A stretch of DNA of 9,918 nucleotides. It comes from a bacterium. GTDB lineage: Bacteria; UBP14; UBA6098. The notes under the pieces were generated by a model, which was not told where the DNA came from, made no database searches, and was given only the letters and a program-made list of their open reading frames with translations. The position numbers and the translations under genes were made by a program. Position 1 is the first letter of the stretch. Each line of letters opens with the position of its first letter. Where the stretch lies: positions 1-9,918 of the forward strand of contig DAOWNU010000036.1 in the NCBI GenBank assembly GCA_030642425.1, in the 5' to 3' direction. Below are positions 5,705 through 9,918 of the stretch, piece by piece.

Positions 5705-6853
5705 TCACTCACCTGCAAATCCGAAGGTCATTTCCCTGACCTCGCGGTCTATCGCCAGAATGTCTTCCAGCGTGGGTTCCACGACTATTTCGTGCCTCGA
5801 TAAAGCGCGGTTCACAAGGCGTGGTATCTCGGCGAACGATATTTTCCCCCGAAGAAAAAGCGAAACCGCGGCCTCGTTGGCGGCGTTGAGAACGCAGGGC
5901 GCGCTGCCACCTGCCTCGAATGCGTCGTAGGCCAAAAGCAGACAGGGGAATCTTCGGATATCCGGCTCCTCGAATGTCAAAGAACCAATTTCCGATAGGT
6001 TCAATTGGGTTATCGGGCTTTCGCGGCGCTCTGGATAGGTCAGGGCATACTGGATCGGCAGGCGCATGTCGGGAAGGCTGGCCTGCGCGATTTGCGAGCC
6101 GTCAACAAACTCGATTATGCTGTGGATAATGCTTTGCGGGTGAATAAGGACGTCGATCCGGTCGGGGGGGATATCGAAAAGCCAGTGGGCCTCGATGACC
6201 TCGAGACCCTTGTTCATCATCGTTGCGGAATCGACAGTGATTTTCGCGCCCATGGTCCAGTTTGGGTGGTTGAGGGCGTCGCTGACCGTCACCTCCTCGA
6301 AATCGATCTCTTTTCCGTGGAAAGGCCCGCCGGACGCGGTCAGGATCAATCGCTTTATCTCCGAAGACCTGCCCGAAAGGGATGCCTGAAGCAGGGCCGA
6401 ATGCTCGCTGTCGATAGGGATAAGTTCCGCACCGGTCCTCTCGATCTCGCGCATGAGCAGATGCCCCGCCACCACGAGTGATTCCTTGTTCGCGCTGCAA
6501 AGCCTCGCCCCGGGACGGATCGCCGCAAGGCCCGGTCGCAGCGCCGCAACTCCAACAATGGCGTTGATCACAATATCTGCGGTCCCTCTGGATGCGAGCT
6601 CGATAACACCTTCCTCGCCGACCAGAATTTCCGGCGGATCGGAACCGAGCATTTTTCGGAGTCTTTCCGCGGCGGCCTCATCGGCAACAGCCACAACCTC
6701 CGGATGAAAATAGCGAATTTGTTCCGCGATTATTTCGGCCTCGTCGAAAGTGGCGAGACCGAACACGCGGAAATCCTCGCCCAATCGGGATAGAACGTCC
6801 AGAGACTGCCGCCCTATCGAACCAGCCGAACCCAGTATCGTAACGTTTTTCAT
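5705..6853 (-). CDS. dxr: 1-deoxy-D-xylulose 5-phosphate reductoisomerase
   Basis: Complete 382-residue DXR (IspC), the cytoplasmic enzyme that converts 1-deoxy-D-xylulose 5-phosphate to 2-C-methyl-D-erythritol 4-phosphate with NADPH and a divalent metal; it is the first committed step of the MEP isoprenoid pathway and the target of fosmidomycin. Visible features in order: NADPH-binding GSAGSIG (8-14; the usual form is GSTGSIG), SANKESLV (120-127), metal ligands in PIDSEH (D148, E150), the LTASGGPF loop (171-178), NHPNWTMG (195-202), the block with K215 and metal ligand E218 (NKGLE), HPQSIIHS (238-245), PDMR, and the C-terminal LNAANEAAV (322-330). The length is near the family's usual 390-400. 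ATG at 6853 follows GAGGT by 6 bases. The gene stands alone here, without the uppS-cdsA upstream or rseP downstream often seen. Confidence 0.98.
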   Translation of the reverse strand: MKNVTILGSAGSIGRQSLDVLSRLGEDFRVFGLATFDEAEIIAEQIRYFHPEVVAVADEAAAERLRKMLGSDPPEILVGEEGVIELASRGTADIVINAIVGVAALRPGLAAIRPGARLCSANKESLVVAGHLLMREIERTGAELIPIDSEHSALLQASLSGRSSEIKRLILTASGGPFHGKEIDFEEVTVSDALNHPNWTMGAKITVDSATMMNKGLEVIEAHWLFDIPPDRIDVLIHPQSIIHSIIEFVDGSQIAQASLPDMRLPIQYALTYPERRESPITQLNLSEIGSLTFEEPDIRRFPCLLLAYDAFEAGGSAPCVLNAANEAAVSLFLRGKISFAEIPRLVNRALSRHEIVVEPTLEDILAIDREVREMTFGFAGE

Positions 6854-7086
6854 AGCTTTACCTCTATATTATGTTTCAAAATTCCGGCCCGCCAATAGAT
6901 ACAATAAATAATCTTTTTCATTTAAGCAAGTAATAAGGGAAATATTCTGGAAAATGTCAAAAAGATAGGGTTCAAAGGGTCGAGAGATCGAGGGGTCGAG
7001 TGTCACTGGGGGGTGAGGGGTTTTACAAAAGCAAGTGCTAAGTAATAAGCCCGAATTATTTCATTTTAATTAAATGTAAAAAGTCC
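6854..7086. other. Intergenic region between divergent dxr and the Xre-type gene
   Basis: No gene seen. It holds a short GTCGAG-rich stretch (about 6978-7001), in which GGTC-GAGA-GATC could form a four-pair GNRA hairpin on the plus strand. It also holds a diverged repeat of AAGCAAGTAATAAG (near 6924), recurring with an insertion as AAGCAAGTGCTAAGTAATAAG (near 7029). No convincing dxr promoter could be picked. Confidence 0.35.
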
Positions 7087-7116
7087 TTGACATTTTGTAT
7101 CTAACGCTTATCTTAT
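7087..7116 (+). promoter_or_regulatory. Promoter of the Xre regulator / membrane protein pair
   Basis: A perfect -35 TTGACA (7087-7092), an 18-base spacer and TCTTAT (7111-7116, 4 of 6 consensus bases); TATCTT at 7109-7114 with 16-base spacing is an alternative -10. The leader would be only about 15-20 bases. Autoregulation by the encoded Xre protein is common for such cassettes, but I see no clear operator palindrome. Confidence 0.55.
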
Positions 7117-7138
7117 CACCGGACGAAGAAAGGTGACT

Positions 7139-7360
7139 ATGACAGAAAAGATCAGAAATTGGATAAAAATGCATCGCGCGCGGCTCGACTGGACGCAAGA
7201 ACAACTTGCCGAAAAGGTCGGCTGCACACGCCAGACAATCATATCTATCGAGAAAAATAGATATACTCCAAGTGTCGAACTGGCGATGAAAATCGCGCGC
7301 ACGCTCGGAATGTCGGTGGACGAGCTGTTCGAGTTTGTCGAGGAGGCCGACGAAAAATGA
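7139..7360 (+). CDS. Small Xre/Cro-type helix-turn-helix regulator
   Basis: A 73-residue stand-alone HTH protein. The fold spans almost the whole chain: IRNWIKMHRARLDWTQEQLAEKVG, then TRQTIISIEKNRYTPS as recognition helix and following turn, then LAMKIARTLGMSVDELF. This is the compact cytoplasmic DNA-binding subfamily often paired with a small multi-pass membrane protein. I start it at ATG 7139, with AAAGG 5 bases upstream, rather than at the in-frame GTG 7133, which overlaps that ribosome binding site. The membrane protein gene follows after 36 bases on the same strand, implying one operon. The family usually represses or activates its own cassette; a sensing role for the membrane partner is inference. 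There is no toxin-like neighbour. Confidence 0.92.
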   Translation: MTEKIRNWIKMHRARLDWTQEQLAEKVGCTRQTIISIEKNRYTPSVELAMKIARTLGMSVDELFEFVEEADEK

Positions 7361-7396
7361 GTTTTCCGCAGAAACTCCAGACCCAAAGGAAATATA

Positions 7397-7711
7397 ATGG
7401 ATGATATAATTCAAAGCCCGGTCGGTATAGTTCTTGTCGTTTATTCCCTGATACTTCTCGTCGTTTTCGCACGACTCGTTATCGGTCTTCGCAAGGTCAA
7501 GCGGAGCGGCGACGAGCGACAGATCGCATTTTTTTATCGCGCGAGTTTCGACGGCATGCTCGGCGGTATTCTGGGCTATCTTGTGGTGATTCTTCTGAAG
7601 ATATTTGTTAAAATCGGCGTTCCCCCGATATATTTGACCTGGTTTCCCAGCCCGGTTGTTATCGCAGTTGTTGTGATGTATATTAGCTATAGGTTCCGCG
7701 AGAAGGATTAG
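7397..7711 (+). CDS. Small three-helix membrane protein, probable partner of the Xre regulator
   Basis: A 104-residue integral membrane protein with predicted segments at about 10-30, 52-72 and 82-99. A charged loop, KVKRSGDERQIAFFYRAS (33-50), lies between the first two and a basic tail, RFREKD, ends the chain. The DER motif just before the second helix recalls the DUF2178-like proteins often found next to compact Xre regulators; this family link is from memory and not certain. The ATG is supported by AAAGGA 6 bases upstream. The gene follows the regulator by 36 bases and is probably co-transcribed. The biochemical role is unknown. The following 59 bases hold no obvious terminator before the 21-bp repeat array. 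Confidence 0.8.
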   Translation: MDDIIQSPVGIVLVVYSLILLVVFARLVIGLRKVKRSGDERQIAFFYRASFDGMLGGILGYLVVILLKIFVKIGVPPIYLTWFPSPVVIAVVVMYISYRFREKD

Positions 7712-7770
7712 GGACAACGCCCGTTTGATAATGCCGTAAAATCCACCTTCTCGCTGTTTCCCAATCGTAT

Positions 7771-8127
7771 TTGTCCATTACATTCTCTTATCATTCCATT
7801 GTATTATTCTATCTTTCCACTATATTATTATATTTTTACGTTACATTTTCTTATTTATCCATTAAATTATTATATCTGCTTATTACATTTCTTTATTATT
7901 CTATTGATTTATTTTATTTATCTATTGCATTAGAGTATTATTATGAATATATTGCTTTATGTAATGGACAAATAGAGAAATGTAATAAACAAATTGAAAT
8001 TATAATTGAGCAGAAAGACTTATGTAATGGACAGATTAATATTTATAATGGAAAGATAGAATAAAGTGATGAATAAATAGAATATGTAAATGTATAAATA
8101 TAGAAATGTAACGGACAAATGAAGGAG
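7771..8127. repeat. Mirror-image array of degenerate 21-bp repeats (8 + central + 8)
   Basis: Seventeen consecutive 21-bp units. Units 1-8 (7771-7938) carry, on the minus strand, the same core as units 10-17 (7960-8127) on the plus strand: TGTAATGGACAA followed by an AT-rich tail like ATAGAATAA. Unit 9 (7939-7959) is the pivot, and paired cores are symmetric about 7944.5. The outermost units are best conserved (unit 1 and unit 17 cores differ by one base); inner units are more diverged. The left arm is pyrimidine-rich and the right arm purine-rich on the plus strand. 21 bp is two helical turns, so all units face the same side of the DNA. The last unit carries the AAGGAG ribosome binding site of the next gene. 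The 97-codon open frame here, from a TTG start, is read as a by-product of a 7-codon period. Confidence 0.85.
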
Positions 8128-8135
8128 TGTAACCG

Positions 8136-8822
8136 ATGAAACATAATAATTTTAGGATCGAAAGCGAAGGGATACATCTGGATAGGGCAAGAACGATGGC
8201 CGAAGGAATCGCCGAATTCGGAGTCGAGCTCGGTTTTTCGCCGGTAGAGATCGCCGAAATAGTGGGATATGGCGAAGTATTTTTCGCAGCGTTATCAAAA
8301 CAAAACCTCGCTAAAGCAAATCAGGCCGAAGTGAATGTCGAACTGAAAATCGCAATCAAACCGGCGCGGAAACAGTTCTCGCGGTGCAGAACATTGATTC
8401 GCGGCGAGGCGCAAAATCTCATACCGGCGTTAGGGCATTATCTCGAAAGCGTTTTCCTTCTCGGCCAGCGAATCCCACGCAGGAACACCGTTTTCGCGGA
8501 GTTCGCGCGCGATATGCTTACAGCGTTCGACAATCTCCCGGCGGAGCACCCGGAAATCGCGATGCCGGCAGAGCCGTTCGAAATTCTTCGCACGCTCGTC
8601 GCGGCTCTCGAGGCCGCCGACAAAACTGTTCTCGAAATACGCGCGCTCAAACAGATGGCGACCTTCGAGAAAGTCGAGCTTCGCCGTCGAGGCGAGTCGA
8701 TGTTTCGGCGTGTTTATCGACGCGCGCTCTCGTTCTGGGGCGACGATGCCTCGAAGCTCATCCAACTCGGCATTGTCCCAAAATCCGAAATATGGACGAA
8801 GAAGAGGGTGGAAGAAAGGTAA
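8136..8822 (+). CDS. Unrecognised 228-residue helical protein next to the 21-bp array
   Basis: I do not recognise this protein with confidence. It lacks a signal peptide or membrane segment and appears cytoplasmic and mostly helical, with long amphipathic stretches (about 15-55, 86-112, 147-200) and a high Arg/Glu content. The most distinctive part is the C-terminus, RRALSFWGDDASKLIQLGIVPKSEIW (195-220), an aromatic-Gly-Asp-Asp motif followed by LG..PKS. ATG at 8136 follows AAGGAG by 8 bases, and that ribosome binding site belongs to the last unit of the 21-bp array, so gene and array probably evolved together. The gene is GC-rich compared with the extremely AT-rich array. No promoter independent of the array is obvious. 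A DNA-binding role at the array is one possibility without direct support. Confidence 0.85.
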   Translation: MKHNNFRIESEGIHLDRARTMAEGIAEFGVELGFSPVEIAEIVGYGEVFFAALSKQNLAKANQAEVNVELKIAIKPARKQFSRCRTLIRGEAQNLIPALGHYLESVFLLGQRIPRRNTVFAEFARDMLTAFDNLPAEHPEIAMPAEPFEILRTLVAALEAADKTVLEIRALKQMATFEKVELRRRGESMFRRVYRRALSFWGDDASKLIQLGIVPKSEIWTKKRVEER

Positions 8823-8840
8823 TGGGTAAAAGATTCAATT

Positions 8841-8868
8841 CAAAATTAGCAATGCAAAATTAGCAATG
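8841..8868. repeat. Perfect 14-bp tandem duplication
   Basis: CAAAATTAGCAATG occurs twice in direct succession and a third copy begins (CAAAA). It lies 18 bases after the preceding stop codon. Probably slippage; no function visible. Confidence 0.8.
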
Positions 8869-8928
8869 CAAAAGTGGTCGGCAATGACAACATTTTTTGG
8901 ATTTTTACATTCGAGCTTTGGATTTCGC

Positions 8929-8957
8929 TTGACATTCGTATTAGGAACTTTGATATT
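8929..8957 (+). promoter_or_regulatory. Probable sigma70-like promoter of the cupin / phosphate transporter operon
   Basis: A perfect -35 TTGACA (8929-8934), a 17-base spacer and GATATT (8952-8957, 4 of 6 consensus bases), giving a leader of about 75 bases before the cupin start. Confidence 0.55.
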
Positions 8958-9040
8958 TACACCAAATTATTCACCGAACAGATTTGAACAATCGATTGTG
9001 AATATTAATGAATAACGCAATTATTTCTAACACGTAATAT

Positions 9041-9406
9041 ATGGAAAAAATGAATCGCAGCGACGCCCCCGCGTTTATCACAAAGGACGGAAGCGAGATA
9101 CGCGAGATAATGGCTCCCGCAAATAGTGCGGTCGGGCGGCTGTCCCTTGCGGAGGCTATCGTTTTTCCGGGCGAGAAAACGCGGAAACACTATCATATAT
9201 CGGTGGAGGAGATATATTATTTTCTCAGCGGAAAGGGCCTGATGTGGCAGGCGGGCGAGGAGGTCGAGGTTTCGGCGGGGGATGCCGTCGCAAATCCGCC
9301 GGGCACGCCGCATTTTATAACAAATATCGGCGAAAAACCGCTGGTTTTTCTGTGTATATGTTCGCCGCATTATACTCACGAGGACACGGTGCTTCTCGAA
9401 GACTAA
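9041..9406 (+). CDS. Single-domain cupin protein
   Basis: A 121-residue protein with one complete cupin barrel (Cupin_2 type). Motif 1 runs from G44 through H50-x-H52 and E56/E57 to G64, and motif 2 is GDAVANPPGTPHFITN with H91. The two histidines, a glutamate and H91 form the usual metal site. The substrate cannot be told from sequence: the superfamily covers isomerases, dioxygenases, sugar-binding proteins and sensors. No partner domain is fused. The start is uncertain: ATG at 9041 lacks a good ribosome binding site, whereas ATG at 9050 has GGA 5 bases upstream and would give a protein three residues shorter. The transporter gene begins 4 bases after the stop codon, so the two are probably co-transcribed. 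A link to phosphate uptake is inference. Confidence 0.9.
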   Translation: MEKMNRSDAPAFITKDGSEIREIMAPANSAVGRLSLAEAIVFPGEKTRKHYHISVEEIYYFLSGKGLMWQAGEEVEVSAGDAVANPPGTPHFITNIGEKPLVFLCICSPHYTHEDTVLLED

Positions 9407-9410
9407 CGAT

Positions 9411-9918
9411 ATGAACTCTCAAGCGATACAAAGAATAATCGAAAGACCTAAGAATGAAGTTCTGGTATCGATTATCAGGATTTTTCTGCTGGTCCTGATG
9501 CTTTATCTCTTTCTTGTCAGTATCGATTTGATGTCCGATTCTTTCAAGATGTTCGGCAGCGATTTCGCTGAAAAACTGCTCCAGATAACCGCCAACCCGA
9601 TTATCGGCCTTTTTATCGGAATACTCGCCACAAGTCTCGTTCAGAGTTCGTCGTGCACAACTTCGATAGTGGTTGGTATGGTCGCCGCCGGAGTGATACC
9701 CCTTCAGGGCGCGGTGCCGATTATAATGGGCGCGAATATCGGGACGACAGTCACGAACATCCTTGTCTCGATGGCGCATATAACCCGCCCGACCGAGTTC
9801 CGCCGGGCGTTTGCCGGAGCGACAGTCCACGATTATTTTAACCTCCTTTCCGTGATAGTCCTTCTCCCGCTGGAGATGGCGACACATTATCTCGAACATT
9901 CCGCGAATTATCTGGCGC
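9411..9918 (+). CDS. Na+/phosphate cotransporter (Na/Pi-cotransporter II family), 3' end beyond the window
   Basis: The first 169 residues of an inner-membrane transporter, cut by the right edge. After a charged N-terminus (RIIERPKNEV) comes a first helix (about 18-40), then the first family repeat: GLFIGILATSLVQSSSCTTSIVVGMVAAG, with the signature QSSS at 78-81, and the second half-motif IMGANIGTTVTNI (105-117). QSSS and the GANIGTT block are shared with the eukaryotic SLC34 and bacterial NptA proteins, which couple Na+ entry to phosphate uptake. RRAFAGATVHDYFNLLSV (131-148) is also typical of the family. The second inverted repeat, and any PhoU-like tail, would lie beyond the window. It follows the cupin gene by 4 bases, with only a weak ribosome binding site, suggesting translational coupling. 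Bacterial members are often annotated nptA, but substrate is not proven here. Confidence 0.93.
   Translation, partial: MNSQAIQRIIERPKNEVLVSIIRIFLLVLMLYLFLVSIDLMSDSFKMFGSDFAEKLLQITANPIIGLFIGILATSLVQSSSCTTSIVVGMVAAGVIPLQGAVPIIMGANIGTTVTNILVSMAHITRPTEFRRAFAGATVHDYFNLLSVIVLLPLEMATHYLEHSANYLA

Noticed and set aside
5900..6700. Long open frames antisense to dxr
   Set aside because: They are shadows of the strongly conserved dxr coding frame and have no matching motifs.
7070..7717. 215-codon minus-strand frame opposite the Xre regulator and membrane protein
   Set aside because: It covers both plus-strand genes, which have clear motifs and ribosome binding sites; its peptide shows no recognisable domain.
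7771..8064. 97-codon frame with a 7-residue peptide period
   Set aside because: It is a by-product of the 21-bp repeat period. It starts at TTG without a ribosome binding site, turns from hydrophobic to hydrophilic at the pivot, and ends inside the array.
9315..9899. 194-codon minus-strand frame opposite the transporter
   Set aside because: The plus strand carries the QSSS and GANIGTT signatures of the cotransporter; the antisense peptide is of unlikely composition.

Overview
The window looks like a chromosomal segment from an uncultured or little-studied Gram-negative-type bacterium of moderate GC content. The evidence is an MEP-pathway isoprenoid gene (dxr), type IV pilin-like genes with Gram-negative-style prepilin leaders, a large secreted propeller/Ig-like repeat protein of the kind common in FCB-group and related candidate phyla, and ordinary Shine-Dalgarno sites. 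No rRNA, tRNA, transposase, phage or CRISPR gene is visible, so the phylum cannot be fixed.

Layout. (1) 1-1734, minus strand: a secreted repeat protein, cut by the left edge. (2) 1929-3090, minus strand: two tandem, nearly identical 170-residue pilin-like genes, with a promoter-like site upstream and a clear terminator downstream. (3) 3264-3519, minus strand: the C-terminal third of a DUF3108-type protein whose front is missing. (4) 3523-5411: about 1.85 kb with no convincing gene, packed with hairpins. Read on the minus strand, the loops are mostly UUCG or GNRA tetraloops. It holds five copies of a 54-bp two-hairpin repeat, is preceded by a sigma70-like promoter and ends in a strong Rho-independent terminator. 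I interpret it as a candidate large structured non-coding RNA. (5) 5412-5704: AT-rich intergenic DNA with one nested hairpin. (6) 5705-6853, minus strand: complete dxr, standing alone. (7) 7087-7711, plus strand: a small Xre-type regulator followed by a three-helix membrane protein, probably one operon. (8) 7771-8127: a very AT-rich, mirror-image array of 21-bp degenerate repeats, eight units in one orientation, one central unit and eight in the other. (9) 8136-8822, plus strand: an unrecognised helical 228-residue protein whose ribosome binding site lies in the last repeat unit. (10) 8929-9918, plus strand: a consensus-like promoter, a small cupin gene and the start of a Na+/phosphate cotransporter, spaced like an operon.

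The genes do not form one pathway. The two points of real interest are the putative structured RNA next to a broken DUF3108 gene, and the inverted 21-bp array in front of the unknown 228-residue gene. Both rest on direct reading of the sequence; their functions are inference.
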